From Lichina pygmaea (lineage: Eukaryota; Ascomycota; Lichinomycetes; Lichinales; Lichinaceae), in contig OY730169.1 in assembly GCA_963422465.1 (NCBI GenBank), forward strand, positions 2,046,001 through 2,110,000: a stretch of 64,000 nucleotides of DNA. Reading direction: 5' to 3'. The notes beneath the pieces are model-generated. The model did no database searches, was not told the DNA's origin, and was given only the letters and a program-made list of their open reading frames with translations. Of the stretch, positions 45,958 to 56,769 are shown piece after piece. Position 1 is the first letter of the stretch. Each line of letters starts with the position of its first letter. Position numbers and translations under genes: made by a program.

Positions 45958-46237
45958 CCCCTCCACCCCCACTTCTTCTCCTCTCCTTCTTCTTCTTCTC
46001 TTTCTTCCTCATATCCCACGGATATCTCTGCTGTACATCAAGCTTGCTTGGTTACTGCGCTTTCCCACCACGCACTACACACTGTTCACAGCGGTTCAAC
46101 CCCGCTCATACCTTCTGCTCTCTCTCCTCCTCTTCCGTCTCTTCCTCACCCTCGCCTCTACCCTTCATCACCCTCTACCCTTCCTCACCCTCTCCTCTAC
46201 CCTTCCTCACCCTCATCTCTACCCTTCCTTGCCCTCG

Positions 46238-46891
46238 ATGCCCCGAAGGTCTAGTACCTTCGGGTTCGGTACCATGGCGTCTGGCATCATGGCCGCGGCG
46301 TCCTTCGCCAAGTATGTGGTGTCAGGCGTCATGACCGACATCGATTCCTGTATCATCACCATTTGTTTTTTCCTTCACGCCATTGCCTCCGGGCTTATCG
46401 GCACCATCGGGGCCTTGTGGTCGGAGCCGCTGCCGTTGACTGGGATGCCCGAGACGGTGATCATTCCAGTTTCTGAGCCCAAGCCCGCCGAACCGCCGCG
46501 CCCGAAGCCCCGGAAGGTGAGTGCCCTACCCCCAACTGCGACTCTTCAAACCCATGCTTACTGGTCCTACTCGGTAGTCGGTGACTTTTGCCACCGACGT
46601 TCAGGTGGTCTTCGTGACACGTTGGGCAAAGCCTGAGTATTTTTACGATACTCACGGTCTGAACCCCGACGAAGGCGGGGACGTGGAAATGGGCGATGAC
46701 GACGCCCTGGAGCAGGAGTCTCGGGAGTACTACGAGGTGCTCTCTGTCATGCTTGCGGAGGGGTACAAGGATGCGGTGGAAACACTGTAGGTATCCTCAG
46801 GCAGTCAGTCATCGCTATGCTAACTGTGCAAAGGCTCCAATACTCCCCGCGCATGGATCGATGCCGCCGGCTTGGCTATCGCCGATACTAA
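46238..46891 (+). CDS. Small single-pass membrane protein, probably lineage-restricted
   Basis: Exons 46238-46516, 46578-46786 and 46834-46891 give 181 aa. Both introns (61 and 47 bp) are GT-AG; the second has a perfect GCTAAC branch site. N-terminal Ser/Ala-rich segment, then a long hydrophobic stretch (CIITICFFLHAIASGLIGTIGALW, about 46-69) and a Pro/Lys-rich hinge (SEPKPAEPPRPKPRK). Next is SVTFATDVQVVFVTRWAKPEYFYDTHG, resembling the KxVxF...V.V..V.RW..P motif I recall from fungal hypothetical proteins. An acidic patch and a basic C-terminus (MDRCRRLGYRRY) close it. No function is known to me. Without the second splice the protein would stop at 46790 with 163 aa. Confidence 0.6.
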
Positions 46892-48009
46892 CATATCGGC
46901 TTGGCCTTGTAAGTTTGCACCTCTCCAGCGTTACTCTTCCGTGTTTTGTTTTCTCGCCCTCCCTTCCTGCCCCTTCCCACTGCCCCCCTCCTCCGCCGGT
47001 GTCCTCCGGACATGTCTGGCACGCGGCGAGACCCGTTCTCGATTCGCAAAATTTTTGGAACAAGCTCAAATTGCCGATGCCCCTTTCGTGGGCTCGGTGA
47101 TAAACTCTTTATTTACCATGACGAGCCCTAGTGGAGACCTTCAAGGCCGCAAGGACTTGAAGAGTTCTTCACTAGGCTCTTCATCGCAACACTTTTTTTT
47201 CATCAGTATCCTTCGCTGGTCGAAGGTGCTGGAGAAGAAAAAGTCGTTCATCCTTCTTCTTCTTCTTTAGCCATTGGAATCCAAATCAATTCATCCGGAC
47301 CTAGACCTGCACCTGACGACTGGTCCTGCCAACTGGGACCCTGTCTTCGGAACTACTAGATCGCGTCTGTTGACACACGTGGGACGGAACTTGTACATAG
47401 CATCGCTGCGCGGAAGTCGTAGACACCTATTGTATATACCTATCTACAGTGCAAGACAACAACAAGAAGAAGCCAACCAAGCATTCGCCCGGGCCTCCCT
47501 ATCCCCCGTATACTTCTCTCAATCAACTAGAGCTCTACGAGTCGAGAGGCTCGATCCAACTAACAATGTCCCGATCGTGTGCCCTTACGGCCCGACTCCG
47601 CAAAGCCCCAGCCCTTGTGCCCCTTTTTATTAGCCAGCCCACTTGAACTGCGTCACCAGCATAGATAGGCCGTTCCGTCTTCTGCGTCCGACGCTCCTAG
47701 GATGTCTTCTGGCAAACACATCTCCTCAAGATTACTGTTGGTGAAATCACCATCGCCTCCGCTCATGCGCTCTTAAACAAACCCCCCCCCCCCCCCCCCC
47801 CCCCCTGCCAGCTAAAAAGTGCTACGTAACAGTACAGACGAGTAAAGAAGAATCACCGGTACCTACGTCGTCATCGGTACGTCCCTCAAAAACTAACATT
47901 CTCCGATCCGTTGTCCAGCCATATCCAAAGACTCCACATAAAAAACTGGCAGGTATACAGGTTCTCCGCGAAGTTCTATTGAGTACACCTACAGGCACGT
48001 CCGGAGCAT
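46892..48009. other. Intergenic region with C24 run
   Basis: There is no supportable gene; open frames at 46872-47633 lack features. A run of 24 C lies at 47782-47805. The right end is the likely 3' UTR of EAF6. Confidence 0.45.
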
Positions 48010-49083
48010 CTAACCCTCCGCAACGGCCCTGCCGCCAAACGTGAACTTCATCCTCTTCCTCGTGCCTTCTTCTTCAACGTTATCTCCCACCGTCGTAGTC
48101 GTTGCCTTCTTCTTCTTCGTATTTTTGCTCGCTGCGGTGGTACCGCCGGAGCCGAAGGCGGACCCTGCTGCCCCGCCGCCTCCTCCCGCGGCAGCGGCAG
48201 CGGCTAGTGACAATGCGCCGTGGTTGTTCGAGTCGTTTTGGTGGTTGGTGAAAGAACCAAGCGGTTGGTCGCCGTTCAGCGGCGGCGTGTGACCTGATGT
48301 TGGCGTCGACGAGGAGGAATCCTGCATGTTTTCACGTTCGGCGTCAGTTGCACGCCGAAAACCAGGTGCGCAAACGAATTCTGGCGGAAGCCTAGCCAGT
48401 GCGGGACCGGGTCTGTGGTCGCCCAGAGGAGAAGTCTATAGAAACGTACTCTCAGATAATTCGTCGAGCTTCTCGAGAACACTCTATCGGCCTCGTTGAT
48501 CCCTCCTCGCCTCCGACCCCCTCCACCTGCTCCACCACCACCATGCCCACCAGCGCCGCCAGTGAGGCTACCGCCCGCTATAGATCCCGCAGAGACATTC
48601 GATCCCTTGATGTAGTTATCGAATCCTTTGATGATGTTCCCCGCCGCGCTGGTCTCCTCGAGGTACGAGTTCTCGAGTTTATAGATCTGTTCTTCTAGCG
48701 ACGCCTTTCCTTGGAGCAGATTGAGTCAGCAGATGGCGCAACAGATGGCTGGTAGTCCACATCGATATGGCCCGAGGGAAAGTGGACATGATGGGCGTGG
48801 GTGTGAAGGAGTTGGATGAAGCAAACGTCTATCGCGGGCAGGGTCCATGAACAAAAGAGATGCACACCAAGTTCTTGTCCAGAATGCGCTTCTTCTGCAG
48901 GGTGTCCCGAAGATCCCGCCGTAGCTTGTCGTAGTAAGGTTGGCCCTTGCTGGTCTCTGCGTTACCGGAGGTTGCTGTCAACGGCGCTGCGGCCACAGCC
49001 GCCGTTGTAGATGTTCCTGTTGCTGTCGTTGTCGATGCTGCTACTGCCAACGCTGCTGCTGGCATCGGCATGTTGCTTGCCAT
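48010..49083 (-). CDS. EAF6: Chromatin modification protein Eaf6 (NuA4/NuA3 subunit)
   Basis: Small coiled-coil subunit of histone acetyltransferase complexes, in the nucleus. Exons 49083-48868, 48704-48450 and 48321-48010 give 260 aa. Diagnostic block: YYDKLRRDLRDTLQKKRILDKNLASLEEQIYKLENSYLEE split by intron 1, then AAGNIIKGFDNYIKG. The N-terminus is Ala/Thr-rich. The C-terminal half is Gly-, Ser- and Ala-rich with KKKK and RKRMKFTFGGR, a likely nuclear signal. Introns of 163 and 128 bp are long for this window. The second joint (R|D) rests on splice consensus and frame only. Confidence 0.92.
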
Positions 49084-50159
49084 TTCAATATTTCGGCCCT
49101 CTGCTGTGTTGGAGACAGGTGGAAGAGAAAGTGGGCGATGGGGCGGTGTTGGAGCTTAGAAGCTGGGGACCTCTAGCGTCGTGGAGGCCGACGATCCAAG
49201 TCTCGGGTGTGAATATTGGGAAGGAGCATGGTTTTCGCGTCGACTGCGAGTGACGTTGCCATGTACGAAAATGAGTCGGTGCGCATTGGGGAGTGTGCTG
49301 CCACCCTTAAGAACGCTTTGGAAAGTTACAACATGATTGTGAGCTAAGGTACCGTATCGTAGTGCTAGTCGAGAGGAGGTCATGTCAACGCTAATTAGAC
49401 ACCGTTGTTTGACAGAAGTACAGTAATGTTGATGGTTCCGTCTCTTACTCTCATCACCCCTTCTGCATGGCCTTCCTTGATTGAACAGGCTCTAAGAATC
49501 AGGTCTTTGAGAACACGTCACAGCACATTTTTCTAAGTCACAGATACCATAGGCAGTCGTGGTAGTTTAGTCGAGACGTGGAGGTCTGCCCAAAGTGATA
49601 ATTACTGTTTCAACTGTTCATCGTACATACGTACTTAACTTCTGGTCGATTAGTCGCGGACACAAAAAGTACTCAATAGCCGCAGTAAGCGAGGGCCATG
49701 AACGCTTACAATCAGGGTGACAGTTGCACCAAGGGGGCCTTGGTGTATTTGTTCAATGGTCCGATTGTCTATGTACGTACTGTATATACGTACAGTACGT
49801 GCGTGTTGAAACCCAAGAGCTGGAAGCTAGCAGCTAATAGACGAACATACCCAGCAAGAACGAGACGTTGGTGGCAAGCAACACCGAAACCTTCCGTGGG
49901 CGAACACTCGCTGGCCATAGAACTTAACTTGGATGACGTATCAACGTGCTTTCTCTTGCGATGCGTCAGTGCTGGTCCTCCTCATGCTTTTTACCTTCTC
50001 GCGTAGGAGAGCTTCTCGAAGTTCGGTTGCGGTCTTCGTTGAATTCGCGTTCGACTAGACAAGAAATGCAGGCCGGAGATGACAAGTCAGCATGACAGAC
50101 GCGTTCGGTTTTGGAGAAAATGCAAGCTGGGATGGGTGGGTGAGAATAGTAGTACTCCT
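49084..50159. other. Intergenic region EAF6 - PWI protein
   Basis: GTACGTAC clusters lie at 49625-49636 and 49771-49801. No gene is seen. Confidence 0.45.
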
Positions 50160-51922
50160 TCATCTCATGGGCCAGAAACCGACCTCTTCCTTGTTGTCTA
50201 TGCCGTCGTCGTTTTCATCTCTCCACGCCCGGTTGTTCTCCTCACGACTGCCCTCGCGCACGCGGACAGGTGACGCTATGTCTCCTTTCTCCTCAGACGA
50301 ATCAGCCGCCTTGTGCCCCTTCTCGGCGATTGGAGAAACAGATGAGGAATTCCGTCTTCGCTTGCCAATCGGTTCGTATCTCGTGATCGACCGACGTCTC
50401 TTTGTGGCACGCTTAGACGCCGGACTCTGACTGCGGGTGACACTCCGTCCGTTTTGTCGACGACTATCCCTGATGGGGCTATGACGACGCCGATCGGAGT
50501 AGTAGCGGTGGTCCCTGCGGCCGAAGCGGCCAGAGTCGCGATAGTGGTTGTCGTAGCTGGGGGGGTCTCTCGTCGTCGAGCGTCCACCTGCACGTCGGTG
50601 CCTGGCGTCTACCGAACGCCGGCGAGGAGGAGGAGGAGGAGGAGGAGGAGGAGGAGGCGAGGGAGACCAGGAAACAGGCCGCTGGCGACGTTGGTGATAC
50701 GGGTCAGAACCACGCACCGGGGACTGGCTTGCAGATGTTGCCTGGGACGTTGACGAAGACAGTGACGGAGATGGAGTGTGTCGTCTCCTCGAGCGTCTGG
50801 GTGACGGTGAGTACGATGGATAACGAGGGGTAGAGCGTTGGCGACGATCACCACGACCTCTGTCTCGCTCCCTCCGATCTCCACGACCACGCTCCTCATA
50901 GCCTCTGTAGCGTCCGTGTGGTGAACGAGAACGGCAATGGGCCTGGTGGCTCCGAGTCGCCCTTGGCTTCGGGTCGTCAAATCGACGACCGTTGCCAGCG
51001 GCGCCTCGCGGCGAGTCCGACCCTGAACGGTGCGGCGAGTCCGAGAGAGAGGCCGAGGGCGACCGAGCCGGGCGTCGACCATCATCCCTATAGCGAGACC
51101 GGCGACCATCAGCTGGGATATAGGTATCCGTGTCGCGTCGCGCCGGTAGGGCCCGCCTGTCATCGCGGCTTGGGGATCTCCACCCCCTGGGAGGTGGTGA
51201 CCGTAGAGCCGGTCCTCGACGGCGATCAAAGCCACGCCCTGATGCACCCCGCTGCTGATAGTCTGTTCTTTCCCGCCGCTCGCCCCGGTCGCGCTGGCGG
51301 CTTCTCTCCGCGTCCTGCTGCCGTGCCCTTTCTTGCACTTGTCGGCGCCGGGCTTCCTCGGCGGCTGCCTCCGCGTCGATCTAAGATGATGATTGAGCCT
51401 CCTTTCCAGCATCTATGCCCGAGCGTAGGTATCATACCTTCTCCTTTATCAGTTCCAGCTTCTTCGCTTCAAGGAGCTCCTTGGGGACGTGCTGAGGATT
51501 GGCCTGCGCGCTGAGACACAACCCCCAAAGCTCTTTGCAGAACGATGCCGTATGCTTGTCTAAGAAGCCAGTGAGGGATATCTGAATTTCCTTGATATCA
51601 GGCTGCGTCGAAGAGGCTGATTAGTGAAGGGGCCTTGCTCAGGCACTGGCTGGCCCGCGGACTCACGTATCGTGGCGCTTCCAGGAGGTTGAAGCAGAGC
51701 TCCGTCACTACGTCGTCTTCGTTGCCCAAGATATCCGAAATCTTCTCGGCGATCCACCTGAAGATCATGTACCCATAAGCAATCAGGAAACCCCGACGAA
51801 ACAGACCGGGCTTACTTCTTCATGACCTCCAGATTGACCTTGGTCATGTCGACCTTCTGGTTGAACTCGGGAGGGAACTTGGTCTGCTTCAGCAGCTTCG
51901 CATCGACATTGCCGGTCGCCAT
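50160..51922 (-). CDS. PWI-domain, SR-rich splicing protein (SRRM1-like)
   Basis: Exons 51922-51816, 51757-51667, 51602-51438 and 51380-50160 give 527 aa. The N-terminal PWI domain (about 12-110) includes FPPEFNQKVDMTKVNLEVMKKWIAEKISDILG, DVVTELCFNLLE, PDIKEIQISLTGFLDKH and FCKELWGLCLSAQ. A charged helix (KKLELIKEKIDAEAAAEEARRRQ) follows. The rest is an RS/RD-rich disordered tail with SPSP, RDR and a Pro10 run encoded by a GGA repeat (about 50624-50656). PWI domains bind RNA; SRm160/SRRM1 couples splicing to 3'-end formation and export. The tail's last exon could hold a further small intron that I cannot see. Confidence 0.9.
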
Positions 51923-52267
51923 GACGGTCAAGTGGATGCTTGCTACCACAGTATAAGCAATATGGGTCAATGTGATGATGGCTTGAGATGACTGCGTGGA
52001 GAAGGACTGGGAACGCAGCGGGGGAGATTGAAATTGTAGAGTGCCTTCGGTACGTACTGCATGTAGAATTGGACGACGGCAAAATCGGGAAGGAGTAACC
52101 GGAGGTTGGGGTAGCGTTGGTTGTACGGCAGCGGCACTCAGTGGTAGAGAAATCACCTAAAGTACGGAGTACTCTACGATTACAATGCCTGTGGGATAGC
52201 ATGCTCTTTCTCGACATACAACAGCATTTTATCCTTTTGAGCCACTCCTTCACTGTCCTTGAACGTC
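51923..52267. other. Divergent promoter region
   Basis: This is 345 bp between the PWI-protein gene and the unknown gene at 52268. It includes AAGTACGGAGTACTCTACG at about 52158-52176, one of the GTAC-type palindromes. Confidence 0.45.
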
Positions 52268-53341
52268 ATGGAGTCGATGTCCGTCAGGAAACCGGATCTC
52301 ATAATTCGAATTGGCGCGAGTTTGCCTACCGGTAGCCTGTCGTCCGTCTCCAACGGCCATCTGTATCACTTTACACCATCCCTTGAAGCAGACCGTCGAG
52401 ACTCGCTCGGCCAAAGAGAGTCCCAGTCACCATCAAAGGTGCCTCTGCCTTCCTCGCCACATTCCCCAACTGAGCCAGTATTGGATCCTTCCGTCACACA
52501 AGGACCTCCCCATCTGGACATATCCAAGGCCATGTTGGACCGGAACCAGACTACCCTACAGATGGCAGTTCTCGCTGCATCAATCCGGCGCCGTGATATC
52601 TCTCAAGTCTCTGGCTCTGGTTCCAATAGCCTCCAGCTTCCATCGGGAAGTATGGAGAATGACGAGATGCTTGACATCTCGCCCCTGTTGCCGCAGAACC
52701 CATCTGTCACCCCGGTCACTCCAGCAGGCTACATGGCACCAGATCAGACAGTCTCCCACCCGCCGAGTCCCAGTTTTGAGGGAGATCGAATCGGACTTGA
52801 TAGCACCATTCATGGAACTCGGACACCCATGGATTATTTTAGTCTCCCGACCTGCGTCCCAGTCACCACTGGTACACCAGTACTGGAGGCAGGGTCGAGG
52901 CCTCAACTGGAGCCACAGACTACAGATCTGATCCAACGGCCATTGCTCGCTTCCGATTCACGGCCAGACAGCATGGTGGTCAATGTCGATGCCGCTCCGT
53001 GGATGGTTGACTTCCCAATGGATGGTGCTGGTTCCGACGTTCCGTTTGATGTCCGCAGTAATACCACCGGTCCACTCGCGGAACGCCAGCCGCTGCCTGA
53101 TCTTTCCGAGTTGTTTCAGCCACCGAGCTACCAGTCCGACGGGGCCAAAGACGTGATGCCCGACAATAGCGGCTTGGTAGAGGATAACAATGTCAAGGTA
53201 CATTCTGTCTCCGCAAAGTTGTATTCTTATTCTCAGCCTCAAGGGTCTTCGAACACCGTCTCAGGAGCTGATTCAGACTCTAATCCCGGGAGCCATGGCT
53301 CGAAGCCTTTGTCGCGTGCAGTAGGTGCTGTCTCAAGTTAA
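52268..53341 (+). CDS. Unknown Ser/Pro-rich protein, single exon
   Basis: An open frame of 357 aa from the ATG at 52268 (MESMSVRKPDLIIRIGASL) to 53341. It is rich in Ser, Pro, Asp and Gln, with many SP/TP sites (PLPSSPHSPTEP, SVTPVTPAG, SHPPSPSFEG) and little hydrophobic content, so it is probably disordered. There is no signal peptide, membrane helix or known domain. Divergent from the PWI gene. Codon use looks like its neighbours. It could be a regulator or a lineage-specific protein. Confidence 0.5.
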   Translation: MESMSVRKPDLIIRIGASLPTGSLSSVSNGHLYHFTPSLEADRRDSLGQRESQSPSKVPLPSSPHSPTEPVLDPSVTQGPPHLDISKAMLDRNQTTLQMAVLAASIRRRDISQVSGSGSNSLQLPSGSMENDEMLDISPLLPQNPSVTPVTPAGYMAPDQTVSHPPSPSFEGDRIGLDSTIHGTRTPMDYFSLPTCVPVTTGTPVLEAGSRPQLEPQTTDLIQRPLLASDSRPDSMVVNVDAAPWMVDFPMDGAGSDVPFDVRSNTTGPLAERQPLPDLSELFQPPSYQSDGAKDVMPDNSGLVEDNNVKVHSVSAKLYSYSQPQGSSNTVSGADSDSNPGSHGSKPLSRAVGAVSS

Positions 53342-54113
53342 CTTGGAGATCGGTCTTAGCTCGGGGCTTATCGACAGAGCGAAACTCCACCACCACATCG
53401 ACAGAGTGGAACTCTGATACCACGAGCTAGCACGAGACGGATCATCGTACGGAAAGCGAGGAACGCAGCCCTTCGCCCCATCATCCTCAGAGCCATGTGT
53501 GGCAAAGAATTGGCTGGACCCGTCAAAGAGAGCTTGCAGATGTCGGCGAGAGGCGAGGTCTTGTTGTGAGATGCAGCTGGCTGCTGTCTTGCGCCAGTCA
53601 TGATGAGGCTTTGTGGGTTGGAAGCCCAACCTCGCGAACTGAGTTGGCGCCCGAAAATGATAGTAGTCTATCAGAATCAACTCAGTTACGTGATAATCAA
53701 GCCGCTTCATCATGAAGAATGTCATCATAAGACGTACTTGAGATAACTTGCTGTACAACAGTTCTACCGCACATCTAATAAGAAGGCCAGTCCCACACCT
53801 GATATCTGCAGAGTAGATTTTTCATCGTCGTACATTCGATCAAGAATTCCGCAGAATGTTTGGGGGCTTGCGTTAGCCCCACACACCTCAGCAGCAAGAG
53901 CGGGGGAAAAAAAAGGACAAGTGATGTCACCGGGAACAGCTCCGCGCGTACAATAGGTCGTAGGTGTCCTCCCTATGGATCCTTCCCTCTTCTTAGGTCT
54001 CATAAGACAGGACGGTGATTCCCTCGAGCAGATGCTTTCAATCGCTCCGGACGACTGTAATTTTCGATGAACGGTACACACCCACTCGCGCCCAATGGGG
54101 CTACTAAATCCGG
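53342..54113. other. Intergenic region
   Basis: I see no gene or strong repeat. A direct repeat CATCGACAGAGYG-AACTC occurs near 53370-53415. Confidence 0.4.
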
Positions 54114-54667
54114 ATGTTGGGAAACCCTGTGGCTGATCGATACGAAGGCCACATTGTTTCCACGAGCAGTGAAGCGCGACAGCGTGTCTTCCGAGACGTC
54201 GAGGTGGCAAGCTATGACGGGGCTACGATCGAGACGGTCATTCGGCACAGCCGGCATCTCCACTACCATTTGATTGAGGAGAACAGTAAGAGCGGATCGC
54301 GAGGGGTCCGAGAGATGGCTGATGCGGTCAAACGCAGGCGGAAGCACCGCGACATGGAAGTCGCGGCGAGACGAAAGCACTTTCAGCAGGCACAGGCGAA
54401 GTGGGATGCCATCGGGCGACACGAGAAGCAGTACGAGCATCTATCGAAGGAGGAGGGACTCGCGCCAGATCTCGAAAGCGCAGCCAAGGTCGACGCCTCG
54501 AGGCTATGCGGGCAGCTGAGAAGGATTCTCAGATGGAGTCGACGAAGGAACTCTGGGACGGCTCGTGGACCGAAGAGGGCGATGTATACAGCGATGAGAC
54601 CTTGTTCAAGGACAGCGGCGAGCCTTTGGGTGCGCAGAGCGGGAGGAGAGGGGGGGTGTTATGTTGA
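54114..54667 (+). CDS. Unknown charged protein, apparently frameshifted
   Basis: From the ATG at 54114 (MLGNPVADRYEGHIV) one frame reads coding-like to about 54505: VFRDVEVASYDG, a basic helix (MADAVKRRRKHRDMEVAARRKHFQQAQAKW) and EKQYEHLSKEEGLAPDLESAAKVDASRL. After that a second frame takes over to 54667 (AMRAAEKDSQMES, then ELWDGSWTEEGDVYSDETLF). No GT-AG intron fits the switch, so a one-base change in the genome or assembly, or a missed non-standard intron, is likely. Read straight on, the first frame ends at 54764 in Arg/Gly-rich sequence. Family not recognised. Confidence 0.4.
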
Positions 54668-54889
54668 ACGCGGCTTATGGGACATGAGGGTGACTTTGAG
54701 CCAAGGAGATGGAGATTGGGGAATGACCAAGGAAATTCGGAAAATGGTATGGGGGATCGGATGATACAAAAAAAGAGATGTGCATACACACATGCTGGAA
54801 AAAGAGACGAGAGAAGCGAAGAGAGGAAAAGAGGAGAGATGCTGAGGAGTCGAATGCTCTCCGAAGTGGCGGAATGGATGAATGGCTCA

Positions 54890-55811
54890 TCAGCTCGAGT
54901 CCATCTCCAAGTCTTCATCGTCATCATCGTCGTCATCGTCATCGTCATCAGCAATTTGATCGTCTTCCTCTTCGATACCTCCGCCAACAAGAAGCCGTCC
55001 GCGGGATGTGAGCCGGGCCTTGGGCGCCTTCGAACGTTGCTGCTGCTTGGTGAGCTCTACGAGCGAGTTCGGATCGATTTCCATGGCGTCGGCCTTCTGC
55101 TTGGCGGCTGCTTTCGTTGAACGGAGCTTGGGCAGCAAGTGCTGGTTCTCGGCGACAATCTTCCGATTCAGGGCGCGCTCTCGCTCCTTGTTTCCGGCCA
55201 TGCGATTCTTGTAGAAGACCCGCTCGCGGCGCGCCCGGATCTCGGACACGCGCTGCATCGCCCTGAGCGTCGTGGCCACCAGGTCCCGGTTGTAGCGCAC
55301 CGGCGCGTTGCGCCGCGTCGCGAAGCTGAGCGTCGAATCCACGACCATCTCCTTGCCAGCGGCCTTGCGGAAGGCTTTTGTCCATTTAAGCTGGTAGGGG
55401 AGGTGGGCCGGTCAGTTGAGTTTCGGTGGAAGAAAAGGTGGCGTTTGAATTGTCAGGAGGAGCTGCTCACTTTTCGTGGATTCCGCTTCATCTTGAACTG
55501 GTAGATGGTCAGCCTGCAGGTCACAGCCCTTGTATGAGGATAGAAATAATCATACGTTTGTGTGGCATTTACTCCGGCAGAACTTGAACGTCCGGGCATC
55601 ATTCCGGACAAAGGTGATGCCTTGGATGCAGTCAGCCTGACTACACACGAATATCCAAGGCGTATTTGGGGGGGGGGGGGGGGGGGGGGGGGGTAGAAAG
55701 GTCATGCCTTTGGACGGGTAGCAAGGCTGCGAGCAGAAGTAGCACGATTCAATCCTGCAAGACTGATCAGTGCAAGTTCCGACCTTGGACAACAAGACTA
55801 CGATACCTCAT
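54890..55811 (-). CDS. RLP24: Ribosome biogenesis protein Rlp24
   Basis: Nucleolar placeholder for ribosomal protein L24 on pre-60S particles, released by the Drg1 AAA ATPase. Five exons: 55811-55807 (5 nt, ATGAG), 55754-55708, 55620-55556, 55497-55471 (27 nt) and 55390-54890, giving 214 aa. It reads [18 protein letters not shown], then [30 protein letters not shown], and [23 protein letters not shown], with the two CxxC-type zinc pairs. The C-terminus ends in poly-Asp and EDLEMDSS. Intron 2 (55621-55707) must start GC (GCATGA) to keep frame and the SKG|ITFV sequence, so it is a GC-AG intron; it contains a 26-base G run on the plus strand. The other introns are GT-AG. Confidence 0.93.
55668..55693. 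repeat. G26 homopolymer run inside an RLP24 intron
   Basis: Twenty-six G on the plus strand (C on the transcript) within the GC-AG intron 55621-55707 of RLP24. Confidence 0.9.
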
Positions 55812-56090
55812 GGTGACAGCTCTGACAGTGATAGAGAGCCTTGAACGTGGATGGCGGGGGTCCAGACAGACAAAGAATTCAAGATGTGGCCGGATCAATG
55901 TGTTTCCGAAGTCCGAACTCGGTACGGAGACACTTCCGTCCGTACCGGTACCGTAGCTCTGAGTTTTAGCGCGGCACGCGCAGGATAAAGCTCAAACCAA
56001 CTTCGAAAAAAGTCGACAGCCAGAGGGTGGATCCAGCACGCATCACGATCACGGTATACTTACCATCTACAAAACAAGATCGAGCCAAAC
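55812..56090. promoter_or_regulatory. Bidirectional promoter RLP24 / PAM18
   Basis: Only 279 bp separate the two divergent ATG codons. GTACGGAGACACTTCCGTCCGTACC (about 55921-55946) resembles the GTAC palindromes seen elsewhere. No TATA box is clear. Confidence 0.55.
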
Positions 56091-56769
56091 ATGACGTCGA
56101 TTATCGCCATCGGAGCCGGCGTTGCAGCAGCAGCTTTCCTGGTAACCCTTTCCCCCCCTCGGCCCCAATACTTCGTCCGAATAGGCCTTCCCAATCCTTG
56201 CTGCCCTTTGAATCTCAGCATTCTTCAAGAAACAAGACTGACACAACTGGTTATTATCTGGATGGGACGTAGGGACGAGCCGGTGTAGTCGCATTACGAA
56301 AATACAGAGGCGTTGCCGGCGCGGCGGGCGTCTTGGGCAAGGCCTTCTACAAGGGAGGCTTCGAGCCGCGCATGAACCGCAAAGAAGCGCTCTTGATCTT
56401 GGAGCTGAAGTGAGTCTCGAGTCCGGGGGGGTGCTTACAGTTGACCGTGGCGCGTCTATTCGTTCAAGCGATGCTGGCATGTCCCAGTGCTTTTGTGGAA
56501 GAAGTTCTTCGTTGCGGCTCTGTTCAATTGTTGAGATCATGCCTGCTCGACATCAATGGCGTTTCTTGCATGAAAGTTTCCAGTACGTTCTCACAGCATG
56601 CTAGTACTGATCCGTCCATGGCATCTGCAGTGACCGACATCTCTCGCGCGACCGAGTGCGCAAGAGCCATCGACAGCTCATGCTCCTGAACCACCCCGAC
56701 CGAGGTGGAAGCCCCTACCTAGCCGCAAAAGTCAACGAGGCGAAAGACTTCTTGGAGAAGCAGGTGTAG
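56091..56769 (+). CDS. PAM18: Mitochondrial import motor J-protein Pam18 (Tim14)
   Basis: Inner-membrane J-protein that stimulates mtHsp70 (Ssc1) at the TIM23 channel. Exons 56091-56141, 56273-56409 and 56631-56769 give 108 aa, the family length. A short membrane segment ([22 protein letters not shown]) spans the first intron. It continues with [23 protein letters not shown] and a J domain with the HPD motif in [26 protein letters not shown]. The introns (131 and 221 bp) are long for the window. The 221-bp one splits [16 protein letters not shown]. Confidence 0.95.

Larger units (their letters stand above)
44768..46237. other. Divergent intergenic region with tandem array
   Basis: Between AMS1 and the small membrane-protein gene. 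It contains the approximately 178-bp tandem array, then a TATA box, then a pyrimidine-rich leader. The leader (about 45960-46235) holds imperfect repeats of CTCTACCCTTCCTCACC. Confidence 0.6.

Noticed and set aside
46872-47633. Further exons after the small membrane-protein gene
   Set aside because: Open frames lack motifs and no splice joint is required; the stop at 46889-46891 fits a complete protein.
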